Assembly (NCBI GenBank): GCA_023212645.1
Contig: JALBYC010000012.1
Location: 362,198 to 426,197 of the forward strand
Source of the DNA: Farysia itapuensis
Lineage: Eukaryota; Basidiomycota; Ustilaginomycetes; Ustilaginales; Ustilaginaceae
Length of the DNA: 64,000 nt
Direction of reading: 5' to 3'
Shown: in pieces, positions 9,377 through 19,388 of the stretch
Layout: each line of letters starts with the position of its first letter
Numbering within the stretch: position 1 is the first letter of the stretch
The notes under the pieces: model-generated
What the model saw: the letters and a program-made list of their open reading frames with translations, nothing else
What the model was told of the DNA's origin: nothing
The model's database searches: none
Position numbers and translations under genes: made by a program

Positions 9377-10921
9377 TTATGCGGGGATGGGCCCTCGCGT
9401 GTCTGCGTCGAGAAAGGTGCCTCTGCCGGCATGGTGCTCGTCTGCCAGTTCGTCGCGCAGCTGTTCCGGATGGGTTGCTGCGAGCGTCTGTGGGGAGGTG
9501 GGCGGACTGAAGATGGCGTCCACATCCTGTCCGAGTTCAAAGACAAGCGCCTGTTCGAGCGCCTTTGTGCACTCCTTGCGCATCAGAGTCTCTTCCTGCT
9601 CCAGCGCCGTGAGGTTCGACCAGAGACGCTGATTCTCTGCGCGCGAGTGGCGCAGTTTGGCCTTTTCAATGAGGTATCGCTGACGCGCAAGCTTGATGCT
9701 CGACTGAGCAGTTTCCGGTGTTGACGACGCTATTGGCTGACCAGCGTGTGGCAGCACGGACTCGTCTGGGTTTTCGCTTTCGAGACGAGACGACCGACGA
9801 CGACCGTTGGCAGAGGGGGGCGCTCGAGCTTTGGCCGTTTCGGGGAGCGAGTCATCCGAGTCGCTCTGATACTCGTCTGTTCTGCTGCGCTTGCGTGTAC
9901 TCACGCCGCCGTCGTCCTCACCGTTGGCAGGATGGGCTGCGTCGTCGTGCAGTTTGCGCACACGTTCGCGCTCACGCAGGTCTTTGACCCAGCTGCGCAC
10001 GGCTTTTGTCAGAATAGCACCAGAGCCTTCATCGTCACTAGTCGGGTCGAGGCGTTTGGCGATCCCGAGTTCGGCCGCGGACATGGTGGCCAGATTATCA
10101 GTCCCGATAGCACGCAGGACGGCGAGACCGTCGGATCCCTGACCTTCTGCGAGCTGGAGCAGTTCGTCTTCCAGCACTTCGCCCGCGGCTGGTTTTGTAG
10201 GAGAGGAGGCGTCGGCGGCAGCAGCGGCGAGCGAGGTGTCGGGGGCACTGCCATCTGCGTCGTCCTGGTTGGTCTGCGAGGCGGCTGCAGCTTTGCGTGA
10301 TCCGGCGGTGATGATGTTGTGCTGAACACGCATGTGCTTGCTCAGTGCGTCGGAACGGGTGAAGCTCTTGTCGCACTCGGGTCGAGGACAGGTGAATGGC
10401 TTCTCCCCCGTGTGGCTACGCAGATGGCTCAACAGCGCAAACCGGCTCGTCTGCGGCTTTCCCTTGCGCACACACCCCGTCCACTCGCACATGTACTTGC
10501 TCTTGTGAATGCCAATATGCAACACATGCAGATGGTTGATAAACGGCTGCAGACTTGTAAATGTCTCTCCGCAGTCGTTCCACTGACACGTCACCTCTGC
10601 ATCAGCAGCAGCAGCGGGTGTTGGTTTGGCAGACTCGTCCAGCTCGTCCCCCTCGATGGATGCTGAGCGAGCACGGGACTGTGCATTGGCATCTGGCGCT
10701 GCTGCTGCTGCTGCTGCTGCAGACTCGCCTTCGGAAGCCGAGGTGGAAATGTCGGACAAGGTGGGGGAAGGTGGACGAAGTGCTGGCATGGACGACCTTA
10801 CTTTCGCCTTGTGTGGTGATGAGGGAGGATGTTGTGCTGTTGGTGACGGTGACCGCACCGCTGCTGCTGCCACTGGCTTTGCAGCGACGAGGGAGGAAGA
10901 AGAAAACCTCTTTCGTGGCAT
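9377..10921 (-). CDS. C2H2 zinc-finger protein with three fingers (Iec1-like?)
   Basis: This is a 514-residue nuclear-type protein. Three C2H2 fingers are contiguous: C112/C117/H130/H135, C145/C150/H166/H170 and C178/C183/H196/H201, with a TGEKPF linker between fingers 2 and 3. Before them is an Ala/Ser/Pro-rich segment encoded partly by GCT/GCA repeats. A C-terminal helical region (about 410-475, Lys/Arg/Glu/Leu-rich) may be a coiled coil. The spacing resembles fungal INO80-associated Iec1-type proteins, so a chromatin role is possible, but a sequence-specific transcription factor is the alternative. Its ATG is 69 bp from the divergent CAB2 ATG. Confidence 0.85.
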   Translation of the reverse strand: MPRKRFSSSSLVAAKPVAAAAVRSPSPTAQHPPSSPHKAKVRSSMPALRPPSPTLSDISTSASEGESAAAAAAAAPDANAQSRARSASIEGDELDESAKPTPAAAADAEVTCQWNDCGETFTSLQPFINHLHVLHIGIHKSKYMCEWTGCVRKGKPQTSRFALLSHLRSHTGEKPFTCPRPECDKSFTRSDALSKHMRVQHNIITAGSRKAAAASQTNQDDADGSAPDTSLAAAAADASSPTKPAAGEVLEDELLQLAEGQGSDGLAVLRAIGTDNLATMSAAELGIAKRLDPTSDDEGSGAILTKAVRSWVKDLRERERVRKLHDDAAHPANGEDDGGVSTRKRSRTDEYQSDSDDSLPETAKARAPPSANGRRRSSRLESENPDESVLPHAGQPIASSTPETAQSSIKLARQRYLIEKAKLRHSRAENQRLWSNLTALEQEETLMRKECTKALEQALVFELGQDVDAIFSPPTSPQTLAATHPEQLRDELADEHHAGRGTFLDADTRGPIPA

Positions 10922-10990
10922 GATGATGATGGTGGTGGTGAGAAGAGAAACGAAATATTCAAGCTTCCCTCGGCGTAGTACAACACCACC
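10922..10990. promoter_or_regulatory. 69-bp shared divergent promoter
   Basis: Only 69 bp separate the ATGs of the zinc-finger gene (minus) and CAB2 (plus). The stretch contains a TGATGATGATGG run and an AAATATTCAAG segment. Any core promoter elements must be shared or lie in the opposing 5' ends. Confidence 0.5.
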
Positions 10991-12079
10991 ATGTCATCTT
11001 CAGCCTCAACCTCGCCCAAGTGGTCGAGCGATCGCTTTTTCCAGACACAAACGCCGCCTGCCAATCTGGCCGAAGTGGCGCGCCAGACGTCGGCGTTTGT
11101 GCAACGACATTTGGAGCAGGGACGCAATGTGGTGCTCGTCACTTCGGGCGGTACGACGGTGCCGTTGGAGAAGAACGTCGTCCGCTTCCTCGACAACTTT
11201 AGCGCAGGCACACGCGGAGCGACGAGTGCAGAGTACTTTCTCTCGGCAGGCTATGCGGTCATCTTTATGAGTCGACAGCACAGTCTGGCGCCCTACACGC
11301 GGCACTACAGCCACACCACCAACCCCTTTCTCGACCTCCTCGCCGATCCCGCTCAACACTCAGAGAGCAGCAGCAGCAGTAACACCCCCGCCGCGGCGGA
11401 AGACGCCATCACAGTCTTGCCCCAGCACGTCGTACATCTCCGTCCCATCCTCTCTGCCTACCATCATGCCACGTCGTCCGGCTTGCTGCATACTGTCTCG
11501 TTTGTCACCGTGAATGACTACCTCTGGTTGTTGCGTGAAATGACCCGCGTTATGCAGCCTTTGGGTCGTCGAGCTATGTACTACCTTGCCGCTGCCGTGT
11601 CTGACTTTTTCATCCCCACCACCAACGTACCCGAACACAAGATCCAGTCTGGCAAAGGCAGTTTGGTGATTGAAATGGACCAGGTGCCCAAAGTGCTCAA
11701 GCCGATGGTCGAAACGTGGACACCGGAAGCCTACCTGGTGAGCTTCAAGCTGGAAACAGACCCAAGCCTCCTCATCCCCAAATCCATTGCAGCGCTCAAA
11801 CGCTACGGCCACCAGCTCGTGATTGGCAACGATCTCAACCGGCGCAAGTACGAGGTTGTCTTTGTCGAGCGCCCCACGGCCACACTTGACGAGGGCAGCG
11901 ACGACGACAGCCAATTCACCTCGACCTGGATGCGTCTCAGTGACACGGCACACAACAGCAGCACACCACCAGGCGGCGGCGGAAAAGGTGGCGAACGTGA
12001 ACTCGAAGAAGACATCATCCTCGCACTCTGCAAACGTCACTCAGACTGGATCGCCGCCTCCCCCGCACCAAAGATGTAA
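10991..12079 (+). CDS. CAB2: phosphopantothenate--cysteine ligase (CoA biosynthesis)
   Basis: It joins cysteine to 4'-phosphopantothenate, the second step of coenzyme A synthesis, in the cytosol. The 362-residue protein begins the conserved part at about 48 with VVLVTSGGTTVPLEKNVVRF, then DNFSAGTRG. It also carries the AAAVSDFFIP block and the KIQSG substrate-binding segment, followed by a SFKLETD motif and a late IGNDLNRR motif, all typical of the eukaryotic monofunctional enzyme. Length agrees with yeast Cab2. The start at 10991 (MSSSAST) is the first ATG. The extra acidic/Gly-rich loop near 300-340 is a low-complexity insertion before the last helix. Confidence 0.93.
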   Translation: MSSSASTSPKWSSDRFFQTQTPPANLAEVARQTSAFVQRHLEQGRNVVLVTSGGTTVPLEKNVVRFLDNFSAGTRGATSAEYFLSAGYAVIFMSRQHSLAPYTRHYSHTTNPFLDLLADPAQHSESSSSSNTPAAAEDAITVLPQHVVHLRPILSAYHHATSSGLLHTVSFVTVNDYLWLLREMTRVMQPLGRRAMYYLAAAVSDFFIPTTNVPEHKIQSGKGSLVIEMDQVPKVLKPMVETWTPEAYLVSFKLETDPSLLIPKSIAALKRYGHQLVIGNDLNRRKYEVVFVERPTATLDEGSDDDSQFTSTWMRLSDTAHNSSTPPGGGGKGGERELEEDIILALCKRHSDWIAASPAPKM

Positions 12080-12878
12080 ACCGTTTCAACTCAATTGCAT
12101 TGCACCCAGTGCTGACGAAGGAGCAGCAAGTCGGAAACTATGTGTACAGCAGCGTCTCTCTCGCAAACGACGGTGATTGTATCAGTGTTCATGCTGTTAA
12201 GCACCGTGTCGAGAATCAACTCACCGAGTATCAAGACAGGCTAATCGATGCTTGGTTTCGTCCTGATGATCGAGTCTGGTGTCACGGTCGGAGGAGCTCC
12301 GTTGAAGCATTTCGTTGAGCAAAAGCGTTCTTGACTGATGGATGACTGCGGCGCCGGTCTGATCAAGTGGAGACACTCGAACACAAACAGCGAAAAGTGG
12401 TGAGAACTGAGAAGACCTTGGATGAAAAGCGGAGAGTGCAGGATTTTGCGTCTCTTCAGTGCTCGCAATTCGTCGCCTTCAGCGTCCTCGTCGAAAGGCT
12501 GGTCGAACAGTGAGGTGACACTGCGTGGGAACATGACCTTTACGATGCTGACAGTGATTTGACGCTAATTCTGTATGTGCAGTCGATCGATCTGCGCTCG
12601 AACGCAGGCTCTTTCCATGATTCTCGAGAGTTTCGAGGAGGGCCAAACAGTCTCACCGGGAGCTGCGTGTGACGGCGAGGAAAACAAGCACGCACGACAG
12701 GAGCTCAGACAGTGGGAGAGAGGATGCTGATGCTGGATGAGGGAACTAGTGCGGACTACGGGTGGCGCGTGCTATATATGGGGACCCACCCGGGCGCTAT
12801 ATGAAGCCCGGGTGGTTGCACGCGTCGGAACCGGAGCGCGTTCCAGCGCCCGCGGTGACACTGCGCACAGGAAGGAGC
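12080..12878. other. intergenic stretch with a strong inverted repeat
   Basis: No convincing gene is seen. A 97-residue minus-strand ORF starting with ATG (12241-12534) has no recognisable domain and is left uncalled. The right half contains the 12766-12824 inverted repeat, listed separately. The stretch separates CAB2 from the helicase-like remnant and may be a former insertion or rearrangement site. Confidence 0.45.
12766..12824. repeat. nested inverted repeat (hairpin-forming)
   Basis: Perfect 10-bp inner arms (ccacccgggc at 12786-12795 and gcccgggtgg at 12806-12815) surround a 10-nt loop. A second pair of 7-bp arms (cgcgtgc at 12766-12772, gcacgcg at 12818-12824) lies outside them. TATA-rich segments lie in the loop and just outside the left inner arm. 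Confidence 0.85.
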
Positions 12879-12915
12879 TCAGCTCAGAGGCCGGCTCGGA
12901 ACGGGAAAGGAGGGA

Positions 12916-13913
12916 GAGGAAGGGGGTAACGTAAACCAAGTAGTCAACCACAAGGTCACCAACAGCAGCATGCAGAGCCCGGAGGTTTTTGGCTTGACAG
13001 AGCCCGTTTGTTGCTGTCCCTTGTGGTACGTGGTGTATACGATGACCTTGCCGTTGTGCACGTAGATGTGCCGGCGGCTGCGAGTGTTCCTAAATGTTAC
13101 CGAAAAGAGCTCCGGCTCGCGTAGGGGTTGTCCGGCTGACATGTGGATCAGAGTGACGAGCGAGGCGAGGAAGTCGTTGACCATTTTGACGTAGGCTTCG
13201 ACGGCCTTCTTGGCGAAATGGCAGGAGCCATCGATCTCTGCAACAAAATGGTTCGTCAGGCTGGCTGACTGGCCAATGTTGTTGATGAGGGAGTCTCGCA
13301 ATGGGCCAAGGATTGCGGAGTTCTTCTGATGATCGAGGAAGGAGAAGCCGAGAAGGGTGTTCGACATGTCGTCCGCCATAACGGACGCGGAGACACGGGG
13401 GAGAGACGAATTGTCGAACAGCAGGCTACTGTAGAGGAGCCGGCTTGCCCGGCCAAACTCCATGCTGAATAGGCGTTCTATCTCGTCCATCCTGACCTGT
13501 GTGCCAGAGTAGGTCACACGCTGGCCATCCTGGTCCCAGATAGCTCGGCTCGGGCTTATCTCCCACTTGGCGATCTCAAAGAGGTAGAGACGCCAGCCCA
13601 ACATCTCGCCAATAGACGTTTCCTCTCCAGGAGTAAGATAGTCGGCGCAGGCTCGTACTCGAATACAGCCTGTAGCTGTGTTGTTGGAATGGTAGGTGGA
13701 CGTGGAAGCCAGGTGAGGCTTGCGGAGACACGCATGTCGATCTTTTGCCCTTATTTGCAGCGTATATGGGTTCCGCCAGCCTCGCGAGTCGTAACCATCA
13801 TCTTTGCTCGAAGCAAGAACCAGTCTTCGGCAGTCCTTGCTACGATCCGTGTTGTCTTGAGCAAGGTAAAGGTGAACAGTTCGACACAGGAAGGAAGAGG
13901 AGGAAACGAGCAA
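12916..13913 (-). pseudogene. remnant resembling telomere-linked RecQ-type helicase proteins
   Basis: The frame reads through about 330 codons without a proper ATG (it opens at a TTG). It contains blocks I associate with large fungal subtelomeric helicase proteins: LGWRLYLFEIAKWEISP, then AIWDQDGQRVTYSG, RMDEIERLF, and MSAGQPLREPELFSVTFRNT with IYVHNGKVIVYTTYHKG. Near 12991-12995 the conserved reading switches frame: the plus-one frame continues KNLRALHAAVGDLVVDY and then YVTPFL, so a one-base deletion is likely. The helicase domain itself is absent. The family assignment is from memory and moderate; that the copy is broken and truncated is seen directly. Confidence 0.5.
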
Positions 13914-14392
13914 CGATCTGTGCTATTTATCAAAAGGAGCGCTTCCGGCTGGAACAAGGGGGACAGCGCGTGTGCACGCTGCGACTTATGCACAGAGGAG
14001 CAAGACCGGTCTCTTCCTTCACAAACTTAATCAAATGTGTGAACAAGCGTCGGTGGGGACCTGTCTGTGGGCTTCATAGAGAACAAGTAACTCAAGGTAA
14101 TGTGGCGGTCACTTTGGGTTGATACCCGCCTGCGCGAAATGAAGGGTGCGCACATCCGAAACTGTGCAATATGCACACTGACTCGGGGCGGTCAGAGGCC
14201 ATACTGCGATCCGTGCACACCAGCGTCCATTGTGCTGATATGCGCTCGACCGGGAACAATAAACTCACAAACGCACCCAAAGTGGAAGAGCTGCATGCAA
14301 GAGAAGCCCTTTTTCATTCAAATTCGCACAAGTACAGACATAGCATTTGTTTTTCCAAGGAGTAGGGAGACAGACCGCCGGGATGGGGAGAA
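13914..14392. other. intergenic stretch, nothing recognised
   Basis: The stretch lies upstream of the helicase-like remnant and downstream of the permease stop. Short ORFs on both strands have no recognisable domain. A few frames upstream of 13913 may be further decayed sequence of the same remnant, but I cannot show it. Confidence 0.4.
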
Positions 14393-16096
14393 CTACCAGT
14401 TCTTTGCGTAGATCCATGCCTTTTTGTAGATGGGTGCGTTCTGCATCTCCAAATTGGCTTTTTCGTCGTCCTGCTTCCACACAGTTTCGTCGGCTTCGTC
14501 GAATTCGCGTGCGCCCGAGATCAGGTCGACCTCGGTGGAAGGGATGAATTTCGTCTTGAACGCCAGCTTCCAGCCAATCAGGATGATGAAGAAGATGGGC
14601 AAGCCAATGTAGTTTGTCAAAAACGTGCGCCAGTTGAAGGTAAAGAGGAACGAGTTCCAGCCCTTGAAAAAGACGACGATCGAGGTAAATACGACGGCGA
14701 CGTAGGATGCCCAGGGCTGGCACGGCGCTTGCCACGGCAGGGTGGATCGGGGAATACCCTGAGCACGCATAGCCTTCATGAACTGGATGTGTGAGATGAG
14801 AATGCAGATCCACGTCAGACCACCAAACATGGTCACCGATGCGACCAGGTAGCCAAACGTCTGCGGTCCTCCCGACGACAAGTTGATGAAAGCCAACGCG
14901 CAGAAGAGGGCGGTCACCGACAAAGCCACATACGGCACGCCTCTCTTGTCGACTCTGCGGAAGATTCGCGGTGCTTTGCCGTCGATTGCCAAGCCGTACA
15001 GCGTTCGAGCAGCAATGTACTGATCCGAGTTGGCCGCAGAGATGCAGAAGATGAGAATCGCAGCGTTGATAATGTCGGGCAGGATGCGGATACGGGCAAT
15101 GACAATGGCAAGCACAAAGGGCGAGGCAGCAGCTGAAGTTCCACGCTTGTTGGCAGCCAGCAGTTGAGGCGAGTCGCTAGGCACAACCATGCCGACCAGC
15201 AAGACACCAATAATGTAGAAAAACACGATACGGAAGAAAGTCTTCTTGATAGCCGAGGGAACCGTCTTGCGCGGGTTGGCAGCTTCACCGACAGTAACAC
15301 CCACCAGTTCAGTGCCGGTGTAGGCGAACAGAGCGGTGACCATGGTGCTCCAGAATCCGAGGAAGCGGCCAGTTGCGCCAGTGGTCCTTGGGTACTCTTG
15401 GAAAGCGCGACCATTCTGCCAGTAGCGGAATCCGATTCGGTCTCCCGTCGGCGATCCTCCCAGATCAATGATGAGCAAGAGCAAAATCAATCCCGTCATG
15501 GTAATGATCTTTACGAGCGACAGCCAGAACTCGATTTCGCCAAACCAGCGCGGACCACCAAAGTTGAGGCCAATGATCAGCACAGTGGCACATGCGATCC
15601 AAATGCCACCAGAGAGATCTGGACGCCAATAGGCAATGACGAGCGCACAGGCGTTGATGTTGTTGGCGGTGACGACGAGATATTTGAAAAGGTAGTTGTA
15701 GCCAGTTGCCACACCGAATTCGGGAGAGACAAAGCGAGTGGCATGACCAGCAAAACCACGAGGATGGGGCATGTAGGTGCTCATCTCGCCAAGCGCCGAC
15801 ATTACTGCGGCACAGCAGAAACCCATGAGCGAGTACGAGATAAGAATGGATGCCGGTCCACCATTAGCGAGACCAGAGCCAGTACCGATAATGAGACCAG
15901 TGCCGAGAGCGCCTCCGATAGCAATCATGCTGATTTGTCGCCCCTTGAGCGCACGATGCAACTGTCGCTCTTCGGGATGCGTTGCGTCTGTATGATTTGT
16001 AACTCCATCTTGCTGGTAGCCCTTGACTTCTTCACTGTCAGCCTTGGCATTGTCGCCCGAAAGGCTCGAGGACGGAGTGCGGACAGGAGCGCTCAT
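14393..16096 (-). CDS. amino-acid permease (YAT/GAP1-type)
   Basis: This is a plasma-membrane proton-coupled amino-acid importer of the APC superfamily. The 567-residue protein has a hydrophilic N-terminus, the family signature LKGRQISMIAIGGALGTGL opening helix 1, and about 12 hydrophobic helices. It also has the conserved FGEIEFWLSLVKI block and a hydrophilic C-tail with DLISGAREFDEADETVW. The reading frame is open upstream, but the ATG at 16096 (MSAPVRT) gives the usual tail length. A TATATATA-type element lies about 50 bp upstream on the minus strand. Substrate range cannot be told from sequence. Confidence 0.92.
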   Translation of the reverse strand: MSAPVRTPSSSLSGDNAKADSEEVKGYQQDGVTNHTDATHPEERQLHRALKGRQISMIAIGGALGTGLIIGTGSGLANGGPASILISYSLMGFCCAAVMSALGEMSTYMPHPRGFAGHATRFVSPEFGVATGYNYLFKYLVVTANNINACALVIAYWRPDLSGGIWIACATVLIIGLNFGGPRWFGEIEFWLSLVKIITMTGLILLLLIIDLGGSPTGDRIGFRYWQNGRAFQEYPRTTGATGRFLGFWSTMVTALFAYTGTELVGVTVGEAANPRKTVPSAIKKTFFRIVFFYIIGVLLVGMVVPSDSPQLLAANKRGTSAAASPFVLAIVIARIRILPDIINAAILIFCISAANSDQYIAARTLYGLAIDGKAPRIFRRVDKRGVPYVALSVTALFCALAFINLSSGGPQTFGYLVASVTMFGGLTWICILISHIQFMKAMRAQGIPRSTLPWQAPCQPWASYVAVVFTSIVVFFKGWNSFLFTFNWRTFLTNYIGLPIFFIILIGWKLAFKTKFIPSTEVDLISGAREFDEADETVWKQDDEKANLEMQNAPIYKKAWIYAKNW

Positions 16097-16142
16097 TGTT
16101 GGTGATGATACAGAAGGAGGGGGGGTCCCACACCTCTTTGCT

Positions 16143-16155
16143 ACACTATATATAC
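16143..16155 (-). promoter_or_regulatory. TATA-like element of the permease gene
   Basis: A CTATATATAC string lies about 50-60 bp upstream of the permease ATG in the promoter orientation. Nutrient permeases are often regulated from TATA promoters, which fits, but no activator site was identified. Confidence 0.4.
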
Positions 16156-17307
16156 AGACCTGTCGGTTGCGGTAATGAAGTGCTTGCTCATTGGTGGGGG
16201 CAATCAGACCCAAGTAGAGAAAAGAAAAAGTCTTGGCAGTGGAGTGAGTGATGCGGCGTTTTTTCTTTTTCTTTTTCCTTTGACATTTCGCCGATAACGC
16301 AAGATTCGGTTGTAGCGGTCCTCCCCACCCCTTCCCAAGCGAGATTCAATTCCACCCCTTTTTTCTCTTGGCAGTGTTGGCACTTTGGGACGAGAGATAG
16401 CAGTGCTATCTTTGGCACTGTGCGGATGAATTTTGTGGGCACCAATCCGCTGGCTTGTATGACCCACACATGGAGCTATCCGAACCGGAGCTTGAACTCT
16501 TCCGTCTGGGAGCGATGGCAGAGCTGCGAGTCTCACGTGAAGCTTAGGCCGCTCTAGTCGCCGGCCCCTGATGCTCGACCCGGTCCCTGCAAGTGCCAGC
16601 CATGCCACTCGCTCGCATGGCAAACATCTGGGGCAACAGCCGAGGGATCAGATGACCCACTCGGAAGCAACCGAGTGGAGCGAGCGGATCGAGCGGAGGC
16701 GTGGCTATTGTCCAGTCTAACAGCCCCCCTTGCATACTTCTATACTTCGATACTTCGCGATGTACACGTAGGACATGTGATGCGCAAGGTGACATGCACT
16801 CAACTGTCGATCTGGGTGAGCGGCGCAGCTAAATTGAGTTTGGGTGAGCCGCGGGAGAGACGCGCGCGATGGGCGCGTACGATCGCAAACGCGCGACGCG
16901 TAAATCGTCTTTTCAAAACACAAAGAATCCGAACACTGGTCGGCAACCTGCTTCACATTGGAAACTTTTTTGCTTTTTTTTTTTCTCATTTACACGACGC
17001 GTCACGGCGAGGGGCACATGCGCAGTGTGCATGGCCCGACATACAGTAATCGCATCCTGAATTTCTTGGGTCCCCGTTGGGCTCTTCTGCATTGTCACAT
17101 CTCACACCATCTCTACCATCACATCTCGGCCGCAGCAACTAAGCCAAGACCCGTCCTGACACTGTCCCCCCATCACGTGTGCGCAAAAACAACAGCCACA
17201 TCGCCATACGTTGCCTCTTTCGATCGCGTCCAGTCGGTGGTGGATGCTGCCATCAGATGCTCGCTTCACGTAAAGACAACTCTGACATCATCACCGTAAA
17301 CAGTACC
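16156..17307. promoter_or_regulatory. long divergent intergenic region
   Basis: About 1.1 kb lie between two divergent genes. It holds pyrimidine and T runs (around 16259-16280 and 16973-16986), CGCG-rich strings near 16860-16905, and no convincing ORF or tRNA. A reading frame continuous with the gene at 17308 extends upstream to 17179 but opens at GTG. The length suggests regulatory DNA for the permease, the cell-cycle candidate gene, or both. Confidence 0.45.
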
Positions 17308-19206
17308 ATGTCACCACGATCAACCTCCACCTCGGCCAATGGCACCACCAATGCTCGCCAACAAGTCGAGCTATATGCCCACGCACTCAAAGCTCGACTG
17401 CAGCTTGCGTCCTTCAAAGCTCTCAACGGTGTAGGCTCGTCATCGTTGACTCAGCTCGACGACATCGCCGCCTGTGGCGCCAGCGCGAAGGCTACCGACT
17501 TGCAGCCACTTACCGCAGCCCCTGTGCAGCAGACACCTTCCACCGCCTCTACCCCTGCGCTGTCTCAGTCAGAGTCCATGCCATCCAGCTCACAGTCGTC
17601 CTCCACAGCAAAGAGCAATCGCTCCTTTTACGTCGACATCTTTGGCACCGACTTTAAGAAAGCTCCCATCGCCTCCACCAGCGCTCCTAAGCAGATCCGG
17701 TCATCTCCTTCTCCTCGAAAACGAGCCCGTCAGTCGGCGAACCCGCCGTCGTTGTTGGATCAGACGGCCGATGCACCACAACTCGGCTCGCCTCAGCGCA
17801 GGAATGGACGCTTTGACTGGCACAACAACCCGACTCCTGCCATGGTTATGCGCGAAGAAAAGCTCGCAGCTGGAGCATTCGCACTACCCACCGGATCGCC
17901 TAGCAAGCGTAGGCGGGAAGAGAGTTTCAACCCATTGCCTGGTCCAAGCGGACTCAGTGCTTCCGCCGTCAATTCACCCCGTCGAAGTCGCGTGCAGAGC
18001 AGCGGTACGCCGGGCGGCTTTCTTCCCAATGGTCATCCGGCCTCGTCTCTCGCACAGGATTTGGGGCTAACGGCACCACGCACCCCACGATCTCGACAGA
18101 CCTCGGCACGACAGGCGTACATCATCTCGGACCCACACTCGCAGCACCCGGCGCACGATGAAGAACTGGGACAGGACCAGCAGGAGCGAGACCGTGTCGC
18201 CAATACTCTCGCCGTTATGGCCGAGTCGCGGTACGCTCACGTCTACACGCCGCCGAGTAGCGAGCGCAAGCACGACCGAAAAGTGTCGTGGTCCATTGCC
18301 CAACGTCCCCACGCCGTGCCACCATCGCCGGCAGGGCAGGAGCAAGACGATCGAGTCGCTGCGGCCGACTACCTCCTGTATCTGGCCTCGAGCCCCTCGC
18401 CCTCGCCGCATCTTGCGGCTACTGAGCGATTGAGGAGTGTGAGTGGGCGGGAGCAGCAGGAGCGTGGTGGAGATGGTCAGGCGAATGGCGTGCTTGCCAC
18501 ACCGGCGCACACGTCGTTGTGGGATCCGTTTGGTGACGATCGTGCCGCACAACGTCGGGCGTCGATGTTGGCACCCATGACACCGCCAGCCTCGTCCCCG
18601 CTCAAACCGGCCCCCAAACCCCGGTCGATACAGCAAACGACGACAGTGGTGGGACTCGGTCTCGACGCAGACTCCATGTCTTCCTCGTCCCCCTCCCCCG
18701 CACTCTCTTCGTCTACACCCTCCCCCATCCTCGGTGCAGATCGTCACCGCGCCTCAACGCCGGACCTCACCACCACCACCACAGACACACGCAGTCACAT
18801 TCGTCGGCCATCCGCAAACGCCCAGGAGTACATGGATTCCCGATCACATCATCGCCAACAACAACATCGCTCACCACGCACTCCACCCCCCGTCCACTCC
18901 CGCACTACCTCAGCCACCGCCATCGACCCAACCACCTCAGCTGCTGCTGCTGCTGCTGCTGCTTCACACGGCCAGTTTATCTGCACACCCCCCGGCCCAC
19001 CCGGCGCTCCCGGCATGGACACAACTTTCCACTACGCCGACTTCCTAAACGTCTCCCCCTCCCCACAACCCCCCTCCACTGCCACCTTCCTAGGCACCCC
19101 AACTTCCCACCACCACCAACATCCCCACCATCATCATAACGGACATGCTTACCACCTCGCTCAACGCACTCCGACTAAAACAAACCGCTACCGTTTCAAC
19201 GCCTAA
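17308..19206 (+). CDS. possible WHI5/NRM1-type G1/S transcriptional repressor
   Basis: This is a 632-residue, largely disordered Ser/Pro/Thr-rich protein. The only structured-looking piece is near the N-terminus (residues about 20-41, with ELYAHALKARLQLASFK). This resembles the short WHI5/NRM1 motif that binds SBF/MBF-type factors. Many SP/TP sites and basic patches (for example SPSPRKRARQ) fit a CDK-regulated nuclear protein. Poly-Ala and His-rich tracts mark the C-terminal third. The match is one short motif, so the call is tentative. The alternative is an unrelated disordered nuclear protein. Confidence 0.42.
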   Translation: MSPRSTSTSANGTTNARQQVELYAHALKARLQLASFKALNGVGSSSLTQLDDIAACGASAKATDLQPLTAAPVQQTPSTASTPALSQSESMPSSSQSSSTAKSNRSFYVDIFGTDFKKAPIASTSAPKQIRSSPSPRKRARQSANPPSLLDQTADAPQLGSPQRRNGRFDWHNNPTPAMVMREEKLAAGAFALPTGSPSKRRREESFNPLPGPSGLSASAVNSPRRSRVQSSGTPGGFLPNGHPASSLAQDLGLTAPRTPRSRQTSARQAYIISDPHSQHPAHDEELGQDQQERDRVANTLAVMAESRYAHVYTPPSSERKHDRKVSWSIAQRPHAVPPSPAGQEQDDRVAAADYLLYLASSPSPSPHLAATERLRSVSGREQQERGGDGQANGVLATPAHTSLWDPFGDDRAAQRRASMLAPMTPPASSPLKPAPKPRSIQQTTTVVGLGLDADSMSSSSPSPALSSSTPSPILGADRHRASTPDLTTTTTDTRSHIRRPSANAQEYMDSRSHHRQQQHRSPRTPPPVHSRTTSATAIDPTTSAAAAAAAASHGQFICTPPGPPGAPGMDTTFHYADFLNVSPSPQPPSTATFLGTPTSHHHQHPHHHHNGHAYHLAQRTPTKTNRYRFNA

Positions 19207-19388
19207 AACCCCCCCACCCTACACTGCCGGCAGTTCTCCCTTCCTATATACCTCTCTCCCCCTTCTTTTTTTTCGTGTTTTTTCTCATCGTCGTCGTGTT
19301 AGGAAGGAAAAAATAGGTTTGGTGCACAAACGGGTGGTATGTGCGTGTTGCTTGGGGTAAAAGTACAAGTTGAGGTGGTGGTGATCTA

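Noticed and set aside
12241..12534. 97-residue minus-strand ORF with ATG
   Set aside because: No recognisable domain, no splice context and no support from neighbours; too weak to call.
15164..16105. 313-codon plus-strand frame
   Set aside because: It is antisense to the amino-acid permease and hydrophilic with no motif.
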